Source: UKL13-2 sp044229235
Lineage (GTDB): Bacteria; Pseudomonadota; Gammaproteobacteria; Burkholderiales; Usitatibacteraceae
DNA length: 64,000 nt
Direction of reading: 5' to 3'
Assembly: GCA_044229235.1 (NCBI GenBank)
Contig: JBGATH010000006.1
Coordinates: 1-64,000 of the forward strand
Below the pieces are notes generated by a model. It made no database searches. It was not told where the DNA came from and saw only the letters and a list, made by a program, of their open reading frames with translations. Positions 43,954-52,407 of this stretch are shown here, piece by piece. Made by a program: the position numbers and the translations under genes. The first letter of the stretch is position 1; the number at the start of each line of letters is the position of its first letter.

Positions 43954-44421
43954 TTAGTACGTAACCGTCAACGTCTTGCCGCGATTGGTCGCAGCCGCGT
44001 TAGTACAGGTCGTGGTCGCGCAATTGCCTGACTGGTTTGCGGCCATGCTGCCGGTCACCGTGAAAGCCTGGGCGGCGCCGGTACCGGTTTGCGCGGCCGC
44101 CGGAACGGTGAGCGTATAGGCCAGATTGACGGCATCATCGGTCACGTCGGCGGTACCGCCGCCGTTGGTGGTGGTCAGCGCCATCGTGTATTGCAGACCC
44201 GGCGTGCAGGTCACATTGAAAGCACCACTGCCAGCGTTAGGTGTCGAGGCGGTGTTCTGGAACGACGTGTAATCGAAAGTCACGTCTGCGATCGTGCCCA
44301 GCGTGCAGACCGAGGTCAAGTTAATGACGACGTTGAACGTGCCGGTCGTCGTCGCGGCCTGGCCGGTGGAACCAAACAGCAGTCCGATCGCCGCGGCCGA
44401 AGCCAAAAGAATCTTTTTCAT
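43954..44421 (-). CDS. Spore coat U domain major pilin candidate (CsuA/B-like)
   Basis: 155 residues from the ATG at 44421, preceded by GGAGGG. Signal peptide about 1-23 (LLFGSTGQA). SCPU domain: TGTFNVVINLTSVCTLGTIADVTFDYTSF, GSGAFNVTCTPGLQYTMAL, and a final strand KTLTVTY that donates to the next subunit or the chaperone. Rich in Thr, Ala and Gly as for a secreted repeated subunit. First gene of the cluster, with its own promoter, so likely the major pilin. Confidence 0.9.
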   Translation of the reverse strand: MKKILLASAAAIGLLFGSTGQAATTTGTFNVVINLTSVCTLGTIADVTFDYTSFQNTASTPNAGSGAFNVTCTPGLQYTMALTTTNGGGTADVTDDAVNLAYTLTVPAAAQTGTGAAQAFTVTGSMAANQSGNCATTTCTNAAATNRGKTLTVTY

Positions 44422-44472
44422 ACTCCCTCCAATGTTCAAAGAAAACAGACAATAAGCCCAAGGTACATGAAC

Positions 44473-44501
44473 ATGGTAGGCGAGGGGCTACCAAGCGTCA
44501 A
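44473..44501 (-). promoter_or_regulatory. Promoter of the pilus cluster
   Basis: Read leftward: -35 TTGACG (44496-44501), 17-base spacer, -10 TACCAT (44473-44478). Predicted transcription start is about 45 bases before the major pilin ATG. A palindrome (TGGTAG-N8-CTACCA, 44474-44493) covers the -10 and most of the spacer, so a repressor could block it. Confidence 0.65.
44474..44493. promoter_or_regulatory. Operator-like palindrome over pilus promoter
   Basis: TGGTAG and CTACCA form perfect 6-base arms around 8 bases, overlapping the -10 box and spacer of the pilus promoter. The placement is what a repressor site would show. The binding protein is unknown and no regulator gene is adjacent. 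Confidence 0.4.
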
Positions 44502-44566
44502 TTCCGTTCGTCACCGACGAGCGGAAATTGTCCCTAAAAAACAGATACAAGGCTCTGGTTTCTCAC

Positions 44567-44616
44567 CCAATTTGGCGAAAAAGTGACTTTTCGCACAGGC
44601 AGGCCGGCCAAATTGG
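44567..44616. repeat. Nested inverted repeats after lptE
   Basis: Outer arms CCAATTTGGC (44567-44576) and GCCAAATTGG (44607-44616) are perfect 10-base complements. An inner hairpin GCGAAAA / TTTTCGC (44575-44594) shares the left side. The structure begins 17 bases beyond the lptE stop, at the junction between the housekeeping run and the pilus cluster. It may end the leuS-lptE transcript or mark an insertion scar. Confidence 0.5.
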
Positions 44617-44633
44617 TCAGCGAACACTTACTT

Positions 44634-45137
44634 TTATCGCTTGATCGCCGACATGCGCCGCAGGATTTGGCCTGCAGCATCGCGCTCCATATCCAGATAA
44701 AGCAGGGCTTCCTCCTGCTGTTTCGCGATAACCTGCGAGTCGTCATAGGTAAGGATGCGCTGCAACTGAATTTCGCTCGTCGGAATGGCGACGCCGCCTT
44801 TGTTGTCCACCAACTGGTAGCGCACGGTGAGCTTAAGCTGGTACTCACGAACACGGCCGCCGCCCGAAAGCGACAGAATCAGGCGGTCGCGCTTTTCGTC
44901 AACGATATTGAGCTGCGCTTCGGCGTCTTTGGCGACAGTTGTCAGCTTGGTCGGGCTGTTGGTCAGCTCCCGTTGTAACCGTTTGGCAATCTGCGAGGTA
45001 CCGGCAGCCGAAACGTAAACGCTGCCGAACGGAACGTTGTACTCGCCGCGCAGATGGAAACCGCAAGCCGACAGGAAACCGGCAAGCAGCAGCAGCCCGG
45101 CGCTGAACTTTCCCCGGCGCGCGTTAAACGACCACAT
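44634..45137 (-). CDS. lptE: LPS-assembly lipoprotein LptE
   Basis: 167 residues. Signal ending LSACGFHLRG with lipobox Cys at 25, typical of LptE (CGFxLRG). Plugs the LptD barrel that inserts LPS into the outer membrane. EALLYLDMERDAAGQILRRMSAI is the C-terminal family signature. Overlaps the end of leuS by 14 bases, so the two are coupled. holA, the expected next gene, is displaced to 39029. Confidence 0.93.
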   Translation of the reverse strand: MWSFNARRGKFSAGLLLLAGFLSACGFHLRGEYNVPFGSVYVSAAGTSQIAKRLQRELTNSPTKLTTVAKDAEAQLNIVDEKRDRLILSLSGGGRVREYQLKLTVRYQLVDNKGGVAIPTSEIQLQRILTYDDSQVIAKQQEEALLYLDMERDAAGQILRRMSAIKR

Positions 45138-47829
45138 TGACCAGTTTTCCAGGAACGACGATTACTTTCTTCACGGGCTTGCCTTCGGTGTGGCGCTTGA
45201 CTCCTTCATCCGCCAGCGCCAGCGTTTCGATCGCATCCTTGCCGGCGGCCTTGGGTACGCGGATGCTGCCGCGCAGCTTGCCGTTCACCTGCACCACCAT
45301 CTCGATTTCGTCCTGCTCCAGCGCCGCCGCGTCCGGCTCGGGCCACGGCGCGTCGATGATCGGGCCGGCTTCGGTCGCAAAACCGAGGTCTTGCCATAGC
45401 ACATGTGTGATGTGCGGGCAGGCGGGGTAAAGCGTCTTCAGCAGAATCCCGAATCCTTCAACAATGGTTTGTGCTTGGTGGGGCACCCAACGGGTCTGCG
45501 CTGGGGAGTCCGGTCGCGCCTCAGCGCCCACGCCGATCGCCTCAAGAATGTTCAGCATCTTCATTGCGGCGGAAACAACCGTGTTGTATTGGAGCCTAGA
45601 GAAATCAAAGTTCGCTTGTCGAAGTGCGAGGTGCAACTCCCGTCGCGCATCTTTCCAAACGCGATCCGCTTTCGACCAATCGGTCGTGGGGATGAAAGCG
45701 GGGCTTCGAACGAATTCGAACGATGCCTGGTTTCGTACAGCGAAATTCCACACCCGTCGCAGGTAGCGCTGCGTGCCTTCCACGCCGGCGCTCGACCACT
45801 CGATGGTCTGTTCCGGCGGGCTGGCGAACATGGTGAACAACCGCGCCGCATCGGCGCCAAAGGTGTCGATCATGTCCTGCGGATCCACGCCGTTGAGCTT
45901 GGACTTGGACATCGTGCCCACGCCGCCGTAATCCACTGCCGAGCCGTCCGACTTGAGTCGATGCGACGCCGGCTTGCCTGCCGCATCCATGAGCGTTTCG
46001 ACCTCGTCCGGCGGGAAGTACTCGATGCCACCCTTGTCGGTGCGCCGCGAATAGATGTGATTGAGCACCATGCCCTGGCACAGCAGGTTGGTGAACGGCT
46101 CATCGATTTTCACCAGGCCCAGGTCGCGCATCACCTTGGTCCAGAAACGTGCGTACAGCAGATGCAGTACCGCATGGGTGATGCCGCCGATGTACTGGTC
46201 CATCGGCATCCAGTAGTCGTTGCACGCCGACACCATCTTGTCGTGGTAGTCCGCTGCGGTGTTGGGCGAGGTGTAGCGCATGTAATACCAGCTCGAATCG
46301 ACGAAGGTATCCATGGTGTCGGTTTCGCGCGTGGCCGGCTTGCCGCACTTGGGGCAGGCGCAATTCAGGAAGCGCTCGTCTTTTTTCAGCGGGTTGCTGA
46401 AGCCATCTGGAATGAGATCCTGCGGCAACACCACCGGCAAGTCCTGGTCCGGTACCGGCACATCGCCACAGGTATCGCAATGGATGATCGGGATCGGCGT
46501 GCCCCAGAATCGCTGGCGCGAAATGCTCCAATCGCGCAGGCGGTATTGGGTCTTTTTCTCGCCGCCGTTGGCGGCCGTTTGCGCGGCGACGTAGTCGATG
46601 GCGGCGTCGTAATCCATCCCGTTCATCGGGCCTGATTCGATGCAAACACCATAGTCGCCGTAGTGGGACTGCCAGGCATCCAACGCATAGGGTTTGCCGA
46701 GTTCAATCACCTGCTTGATCGGCAGGCCATACTTCTTGGCAAACGCAAAGTCGCGCTCGTCGTGGCCGGGCACGCCCATGACCGCGCCGTCGCCGTAGCT
46801 CATCAGTACGTAATTTCCGACCCACACTTCCACCTTCGCGCCCGTGAGCGGGTGGGTAACGAACAATCCCGTCGCCACGCCCTTTTTTTCCATGGTGGCG
46901 AGGTCCGCTTCCATCACCGTGCCGCGCCTGGCCTCATCGATGAAGGCGGCGACTTTGGTGTCGCGGCCGGCGGCGATCACGGCCAGTGGATGCTCAGGAG
47001 CGACCGCGCAGAAGGTCACGCCCATGATGGTGTCGGCGCGGGTGGTGAAGACGAACAATTTGCCGTCTCCGACCAGCTTGCCCGCAGCATCCTTGATGTC
47101 GTGCGAGAAGGCGAAACGCACGCCGACCGATTTGCCGATCCAGTTTTCCTGCATGGCGCGCACGCTGGCGGGCCAGCCGGTGAGCTTGTTGGCCACGCAG
47201 TCGAGTAACTCCTCGGCGTAACCGGTGATACCCATGTAGTAACCGGGGATCTCGCGCTTTTCGACTGGTGCGCCGGAACGCCAGCCACGGCCATCGATCA
47301 CCTGCTCGTTGGCCAGCACCGTCTGGTCCACCGGGTCCCAGTTCACCACCTGGGTCTTTTTGTAGACGATGCCTTTCTCCAGCATGCGCAGAAAGAACCA
47401 CTGATTCCATTTGTAGTACTCGGGATCACAGGTGGCGAATTCACGCGACCAGTCGATTGCCCAGCCCATCGCCTGGCACTGCTTCTTCATGTAGGCGATG
47501 TTCTCGTAAGTCCACTTTGCCGGCGCCACCTTGTTTTTCAGCGCGGCGTTTTCGGCTGGCAACCCGAAGGCATCCCAACCCATCGGCTGAAGCACGTTGA
47601 AACCCTTCATGCGCAACTGGCGCGCCATCATGTCGTTGATGGTGTAGTTGCGTACGTGTCCCATGTGCAGCTTGCCGGAAGGGTAGGGCAGCATGGAACA
47701 CGCATAGAACTTCGGCTTCGGCTGGCCGTGTTTGTCCGTGGCGTGTTCGACGACGCGATAGGCATCGGTTTGCGTCCATTCCGCTTGTGCGCGGGCCTCG
47801 ACTTGGCGATGCTGGTACTGGGATTCCAT
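45124..47829 (-). CDS. leuS: Leucyl-tRNA synthetase
   Basis: Charges tRNA-Leu. 901 residues from the Met at 47829 (MESQYQHRQVEARAQAEW), which aligns with family starts; the frame is open 15 codons further. HMGH signature at 55-58, editing domain with TRADTIMGVTFCAVAPEHPL (Thr-rich) and GVPGHDERDFAFA, zinc region, and the KMSKS loop, here TMSKS at 639-643 so the first Lys is Thr. The catalytic second Lys is kept. Overlaps lptE; divergent from uvrD. Confidence 0.95.
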   Translation of the reverse strand: MESQYQHRQVEARAQAEWTQTDAYRVVEHATDKHGQPKPKFYACSMLPYPSGKLHMGHVRNYTINDMMARQLRMKGFNVLQPMGWDAFGLPAENAALKNKVAPAKWTYENIAYMKKQCQAMGWAIDWSREFATCDPEYYKWNQWFFLRMLEKGIVYKKTQVVNWDPVDQTVLANEQVIDGRGWRSGAPVEKREIPGYYMGITGYAEELLDCVANKLTGWPASVRAMQENWIGKSVGVRFAFSHDIKDAAGKLVGDGKLFVFTTRADTIMGVTFCAVAPEHPLAVIAAGRDTKVAAFIDEARRGTVMEADLATMEKKGVATGLFVTHPLTGAKVEVWVGNYVLMSYGDGAVMGVPGHDERDFAFAKKYGLPIKQVIELGKPYALDAWQSHYGDYGVCIESGPMNGMDYDAAIDYVAAQTAANGGEKKTQYRLRDWSISRQRFWGTPIPIIHCDTCGDVPVPDQDLPVVLPQDLIPDGFSNPLKKDERFLNCACPKCGKPATRETDTMDTFVDSSWYYMRYTSPNTAADYHDKMVSACNDYWMPMDQYIGGITHAVLHLLYARFWTKVMRDLGLVKIDEPFTNLLCQGMVLNHIYSRRTDKGGIEYFPPDEVETLMDAAGKPASHRLKSDGSAVDYGGVGTMSKSKLNGVDPQDMIDTFGADAARLFTMFASPPEQTIEWSSAGVEGTQRYLRRVWNFAVRNQASFEFVRSPAFIPTTDWSKADRVWKDARRELHLALRQANFDFSRLQYNTVVSAAMKMLNILEAIGVGAEARPDSPAQTRWVPHQAQTIVEGFGILLKTLYPACPHITHVLWQDLGFATEAGPIIDAPWPEPDAAALEQDEIEMVVQVNGKLRGSIRVPKAAGKDAIETLALADEGVKRHTEGKPVKKVIVVPGKLVNVVV

Positions 47830-47985
47830 GGGGGAGAAACGCGAAGAAAATGCGGGTGATTTGAGAGGCGTCATTATACATGTTGGGTCATTTCCTCCCT
47901 CTGGGGCGGAGGTGAACGCACCCGTTTTTCACAGGGGAAATTGAGTCGGCGCCGTATAATGCCCATCACTCTTTGATCGCTGCCG

Positions 47986-50298
47986 ATGAACGCTCCCGCG
48001 CAATCCTCCCTGCTACCGCCCCGACTGCTGGAAAACCTCAACCCGCCGCAGCAACAGGCGGTAACGCTGGGCCACGAATCGGCGTTGGTATTGGCGGGCG
48101 CAGGCTCCGGCAAGACGCGCGTGCTGACCACCCGCATCGCCTACCTGATCCAGACCGGGCAAGTGAGCCCGGCGGGCATTCTCGCGGTGACGTTCACCAA
48201 CAAGGCCGCCAAGGAAATGCTCACCCGCCTCTCGGCGATGATGCCCATCAACACGCGTGGCATGTGGATCGGCACCTTTCACGGCCTCTGCAACCGCATG
48301 CTGCGCGCGCACTATCGCGATGCCAGGCTGCCGCAGACCTTCCAGATTCTCGATTCGGCCGACCAGCAATCGGCGGTCAAGCGCTTGTTGAAGTCGCTCA
48401 ACGTCGACGAGGAAAAGTACAAACCGCGCGAATTGTGCTGGTTCATCAACAGCGCCAAGGACCAGGGCCTGCGCGCCGACGCGGTTGAAGCGCACGACGA
48501 ATTCACCCGCCGCCAGGTCGAGCTGTACGCCGCCTACGACGATCAGTGCCAGCGCGAAGGCGTGGTCGATTTCGCCGAGCTGCTGTTGCGAAGTTACGAG
48601 CTGCTGGGAAAAAATCTCGCCCTGCGTGAACACTACTGCCAACGCTTCCGCTTCATCCTGGTTGATGAGTTCCAGGACACCAACCGCCTGCAGTACCAGT
48701 GGATCCGGCTGCTGGCCGGCGGCGGTGCGGCGATGTTTGCCGTGGGCGACGACGACCAGAGCATCTACAAATTTCGCGGCGCGGAAGTCGGCAATATGCG
48801 CGACTTCCAGCGCGATTTCGCCGGGCAGAACGTCATCAAGCTCGAGCAGAACTACCGATCGCACAGCAATATCCTTGATGCCGCCAACGCGGTTATCGCG
48901 CACAACAAGGACAGGCTGGGCAAGAACCTGTGGACCGACGCCGGCAAGGGCGAACCGATCCGGGTGTATGCGGGCGCCTCCGACAACGACGAGGCCACGT
49001 TCATCGTCGAGGAAGTGAAGACCCTCAATCGCAGCGGCATGGCGCTGTGCGACATGGCATTGCTGTACCGATCCAATGCGCAGTCACGGGTTCTCGAGCA
49101 CACGCTGTTCCGTGCCGGTGTGGCTTATCGCGTCTACGGTGGCTTGCGGTTTTTCGAGCGCCAGGAAATCAAGCACGCTCTCGCCTACCTCCGGCTGGCG
49201 GCCAACCCGGATGATGATGGCGCGTTTTCACGCGTGGTGAACGTGCCGCCGCGCGGCATCGGCGCACGCACCATCGAGCAGGTGCAGGAACTGGCCAAGC
49301 GCGACAACTCGTCGATGCATGCGGCTGCGTCCACCGGCATTGCCAAGGGCGAGATCAGCGGACGTGCGGCCACCAGCGTTGGCGCGTTCCTGCGGGTGGT
49401 GGAAGCGCTCAAGGCGGCGTCGACGGCAGTGTCGCTGCAGGAACTGGCGGACGAATGCCTTGAGAAAAGCGGCCTGCGTGCCCATTACCAGGCCGAGCGC
49501 GAGGGTGCGGACCGGCTGGAAAACCTGGCGGAACTGGTCACCGCCACGGCGCAGTTCCAGGAAGAATACGAAGGTGAAGATACCTCGCTGGTCGGCTTTC
49601 TCACCCACGCCAGCCTCGAAGCGGGTGAACACGAAGCCGGGGTGAATGAAGATGCGCTGCAACTCATGACGGTGCACTCGGCAAAGGGCCTTGAATTCAA
49701 GGCTGTGTTCCTGAGCGGTTTGGAGGAAGGGCTGTTCCCGCACGAGAATTCGATCACCGATCTCGACGGACTCGAGGAAGAGCGCCGGCTCATGTACGTG
49801 GCTGTCACGCGAGCCCGCGAGCGCCTGTACCTGTCGTACGCCGGCCAGCGCATGTTGCATGGCCAGACCCGCTACGGCATCGTCTCGCGGTTTGTCGAAG
49901 AGATTCCGGCGGGCCTGTGCAAGTGGATCGTGGTGCCGGAGCGCCAGGCGGGCTATCTCGCCGGCAACCACATGTACCCGTCGGCGCATGGTGCCGGTGG
50001 CGGGCACGCCCAGCAGGCCTGGGGTGGGTACGTGGGCAACCGCGGCATCCGCCAATCCGAAGCGGACGCCAGGTACGGACGCGAAGGTGCGCCCGACACT
50101 TCGCGCGCCGGCTTTGAAACCTCACGCCCCGACGCGCAGCCGTTTGCGGTCGGACAGAATGTCGCCCATGCCAAATTCGGTGAGGGCGTGGTGCTGAACT
50201 ACGAAGGCCGAGGGCTCGATGCGCGGGTACAGGTGAAGTTTCGCGACGAGGGCACCAAATGGCTGGCGCTGCAGTACGCGAAACTGACCGCCGCCTGA
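47986..50298 (+). CDS. uvrD: UvrD/Rep family DNA helicase II
   Basis: 770-residue superfamily 1A helicase acting in nucleotide excision and mismatch repair. Walker A AGAGSGKTR (37-45), ILVDEFQDTNRLQY (motif II), VGDDDQSIYKFRGA (III), LEQNYRSH (IV), MTVHSAKGLEFKAVFL (V) and RRLMYVAVTRARERLYL (VI) are all present. The C-terminal 60 residues (VGQNVAHAKFGEGVVLNYEG...) form the Tudor-like domain. The start at 47986 gives the usual length. Followed by a palindromic repeat. Confidence 0.95.
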   Translation: MNAPAQSSLLPPRLLENLNPPQQQAVTLGHESALVLAGAGSGKTRVLTTRIAYLIQTGQVSPAGILAVTFTNKAAKEMLTRLSAMMPINTRGMWIGTFHGLCNRMLRAHYRDARLPQTFQILDSADQQSAVKRLLKSLNVDEEKYKPRELCWFINSAKDQGLRADAVEAHDEFTRRQVELYAAYDDQCQREGVVDFAELLLRSYELLGKNLALREHYCQRFRFILVDEFQDTNRLQYQWIRLLAGGGAAMFAVGDDDQSIYKFRGAEVGNMRDFQRDFAGQNVIKLEQNYRSHSNILDAANAVIAHNKDRLGKNLWTDAGKGEPIRVYAGASDNDEATFIVEEVKTLNRSGMALCDMALLYRSNAQSRVLEHTLFRAGVAYRVYGGLRFFERQEIKHALAYLRLAANPDDDGAFSRVVNVPPRGIGARTIEQVQELAKRDNSSMHAAASTGIAKGEISGRAATSVGAFLRVVEALKAASTAVSLQELADECLEKSGLRAHYQAEREGADRLENLAELVTATAQFQEEYEGEDTSLVGFLTHASLEAGEHEAGVNEDALQLMTVHSAKGLEFKAVFLSGLEEGLFPHENSITDLDGLEEERRLMYVAVTRARERLYLSYAGQRMLHGQTRYGIVSRFVEEIPAGLCKWIVVPERQAGYLAGNHMYPSAHGAGGGHAQQAWGGYVGNRGIRQSEADARYGREGAPDTSRAGFETSRPDAQPFAVGQNVAHAKFGEGVVLNYEGRGLDARVQVKFRDEGTKWLALQYAKLTAA

Positions 50299-50312
50299 AA
50301 AGGTTGAAAGCA

Positions 50313-50378
50313 AAACACCAGCATTGGCGCGCCCTCCAGGCCGAAAATGCCCGGAAAGCCGCGCCAATGCTGGTGTTT
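50313..50378. repeat. Palindromic intergenic element, copy 3
   Basis: Ends read AAACACCAGCATTGGCGCG and CGCGCCAATGCTGGTGTTT, perfect complements over the outer 19 bases. The inner part is less regular (CCCTCCAGG versus CCGGAAAG). It lies between uvrD and the convergent binding-protein gene. Confidence 0.9.
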
Positions 50379-50383
50379 GATAC

Positions 50384-51508
50384 CTAGCTTCGCAAGTCCC
50401 CGTTCTGCCGGATGACGGCGATGTCGACGAACTTGCCGCCGTGGCGAAAGCCGGGCTTGAAGTCGATGACGAAGCCGCCGACATCGGTGCGCCCCATGCC
50501 CGACAGCGCGCGTTGCAGCGACTCGCGGCCGACGTCCTTGCCGGCGCGGCGCATGCCCTCGGTCAGCACTTTGGCGGCCATGCAGGCTTCAATCGCCGTC
50601 ACCGACATGGTGCCGGTCTGGCCAAAAGCGGCCCACGCTTCGACGCATTCCTTGACGATCGGCACGCTGGTGGTTTTTGCCGTCGGCACGGTGAGCGCAA
50701 CCGAGATGCCGGCCGCCTCCGCGCCCAATGCCTTCGCGATCTGACTGGCGCCGGCGAATGACAGGCTGGTAACCATGTACTGCTTGTTGGCAGCCTTGAG
50801 CTTCTTAACCATTTGCGCGACCGGCGCATAAAGGGTGGTGACAACCAGAATCTGCGGATCCGAGGCGATGACTTCCTGCACGCTGCTGTCGGCGAGTTCG
50901 ACATTTCGCTTGATGGCAACGCTTACCGGCTTCTTGCCGAATTTCTCAAGCGACTTCGACACCGTTTCAAAGTTCTGCTTTCCCACCGTGTCGTCGTAGT
51001 GCAACACCGTTACCCGCGTCGAACCCAGGCTGCCCCAGAAGTTGACGATTTTGTCGATTTCGTCGGCATAGGTGGCGCGTACGGTGTAGACGAATTCGTT
51101 CTGCTTGCGGATGGTGTCGGCGCCGGTGAATGGCCCGAAGAAGGGCACGTGATGCTGTTTCACCATGGGCATGGCCGGGATGCTGAGCGTGGAAGAAGCA
51201 TAGCCAAACAGCGCAACGACACCGCTTTCCTCGACCAGCTTCCTGGTGTTTTCCGCCGCAGCCTTGGTGTCATTCTTGTCATCCAGCGTGAGCAACTTGA
51301 TCTTCTGCCCGTTAACGCCACCGGCGTCATTGATTTTCTTGAAATACGCCAGCGCGCCGTTGCGGATGTCGTTGCCCAGATCCGCATTGCCACCGGAAAG
51401 CGGCGCCGACTGCCCGATCAAAATCTCGGCTGCGCCCGCAGGGCATGCAGCGAAAAACAGGGCCAACCATGTGGCAAGCATGTTGGCGTGCAGGACTGAC
51501 TTGAACAT
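50384..51508 (-). CDS. Branched-chain amino acid-type ABC substrate-binding protein (LivK-like)
   Basis: 374 residues with a signal peptide (about 1-26, ACPAGA). Type 1 periplasmic binding fold: ILIGQSAPLSGGNADLGNDIRNGALAYFKKINDAGGVNG is the Leu/Ile/Val-binding start, then GYASSTLSIPAMPMVKQHHVPFFGPFTGAD and TRVTVLHYDDTVGKQN. The ligand cannot be told; relatives include amide and aromatic binders. No permease or ATPase genes are adjacent, so it is an orphan component. Separated by 137 bases from the BPSS1780 gene upstream. Confidence 0.9.
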   Translation of the reverse strand: MFKSVLHANMLATWLALFFAACPAGAAEILIGQSAPLSGGNADLGNDIRNGALAYFKKINDAGGVNGQKIKLLTLDDKNDTKAAAENTRKLVEESGVVALFGYASSTLSIPAMPMVKQHHVPFFGPFTGADTIRKQNEFVYTVRATYADEIDKIVNFWGSLGSTRVTVLHYDDTVGKQNFETVSKSLEKFGKKPVSVAIKRNVELADSSVQEVIASDPQILVVTTLYAPVAQMVKKLKAANKQYMVTSLSFAGASQIAKALGAEAAGISVALTVPTAKTTSVPIVKECVEAWAAFGQTGTMSVTAIEACMAAKVLTEGMRRAGKDVGRESLQRALSGMGRTDVGGFVIDFKPGFRHGGKFVDIAVIRQNGDLRS

Positions 51509-51645
51509 GGCAACCTCGCAAGGGAATTGCTAACACTGCAGGCCAGGCTAGGCCGCAGACGTTCAGATCAGCTTACAACTTGGCAGCGAGATTTGCCAGA
51601 CGTTAAGGCCACATTTATTAACGGCGCCTGCTTTGACCGCAGTTC

Positions 51646-52404
51646 TCAGGCGTCGCCGGGTGGCGTTGCCGAAGGAGGAGGCTCGGCCGCGGCGCGCTCC
51701 TCGGCGAACACGTGGCGGTAGCTGGTGTAGTTGCTGATTGCGTACACGGGCAGCCATACCAGCAGCCCGAGTGCCCAGGGCAGGATTGCCACCAGCAGTG
51801 CCGCGAACAGCAGGATGGCGAACACCACCATCGGCACCAGATTCCCGACCAGCGCATAAAAGCTCCAGCGAATGGCGTGCGTTGGCGGCATGGGATTGAA
51901 TGCGAGCAGAGGCGTGGCAAACCACACGACCGCGTTGATGATCATCATCAGCAACAGCGCCAGGGTGAACACGCCGATATTGCCCGTCAGCATGGCGGCG
52001 AACGCCTGCGCGTCGATTGTGCCGTTGGCATTGGTGGCGATTTCCCCGGGAAAATCGAGCGCGCCGAGGAGCAGCACCACGACGGTGTTGGCCAGCAGCA
52101 CGATTGCGCCGAGCGAGATCAGCGCCCTGCCGTTCAAGCGTAACGCGGCGAACAGGAAGCTCATGTTGAGCGGTCGCCCCGCGTCCTGTTCGCGGGCGGC
52201 CAGCATCATGCCGGCGAACAGTGCCGGCTGCAGCATGGTGGCAATCGGTGCGCCGATTACCGGGATGATCTTGTAGAGGCCAAGCGTCAACAGGATCCAG
52301 GACGAGGTCAGCCCGATCCATGCCACCGGCTGTGCTTTGAAGAGCAGGAAGGCCTGTTTGATCCAGACCATGCCTGCCCCGGCGCTTTGATCGACGACGC
52401 GCAT
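51646..52404 (-). CDS. BPSS1780 family integral membrane protein
   Basis: 252 residues with about six hydrophobic segments (35-70, 95-118, 135-165, 175-190, 195-225). The opening (WIKQAFLLFKAQPVAWIGLTSSWILLTLGLYKIIPVIG) and the inner NPMPPTHAIRWSFYALVGNLVPMV motif match the BPSS1780 family known from Burkholderiales. Function is unknown. It begins 3 bases after thrB, so the two are likely co-transcribed. Confidence 0.85.
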   Translation of the reverse strand: MRVVDQSAGAGMVWIKQAFLLFKAQPVAWIGLTSSWILLTLGLYKIIPVIGAPIATMLQPALFAGMMLAAREQDAGRPLNMSFLFAALRLNGRALISLGAIVLLANTVVVLLLGALDFPGEIATNANGTIDAQAFAAMLTGNIGVFTLALLLMMIINAVVWFATPLLAFNPMPPTHAIRWSFYALVGNLVPMVVFAILLFAALLVAILPWALGLLVWLPVYAISNYTSYRHVFAEERAAAEPPPSATPPGDA

Positions 52405-52407
52405 GGC

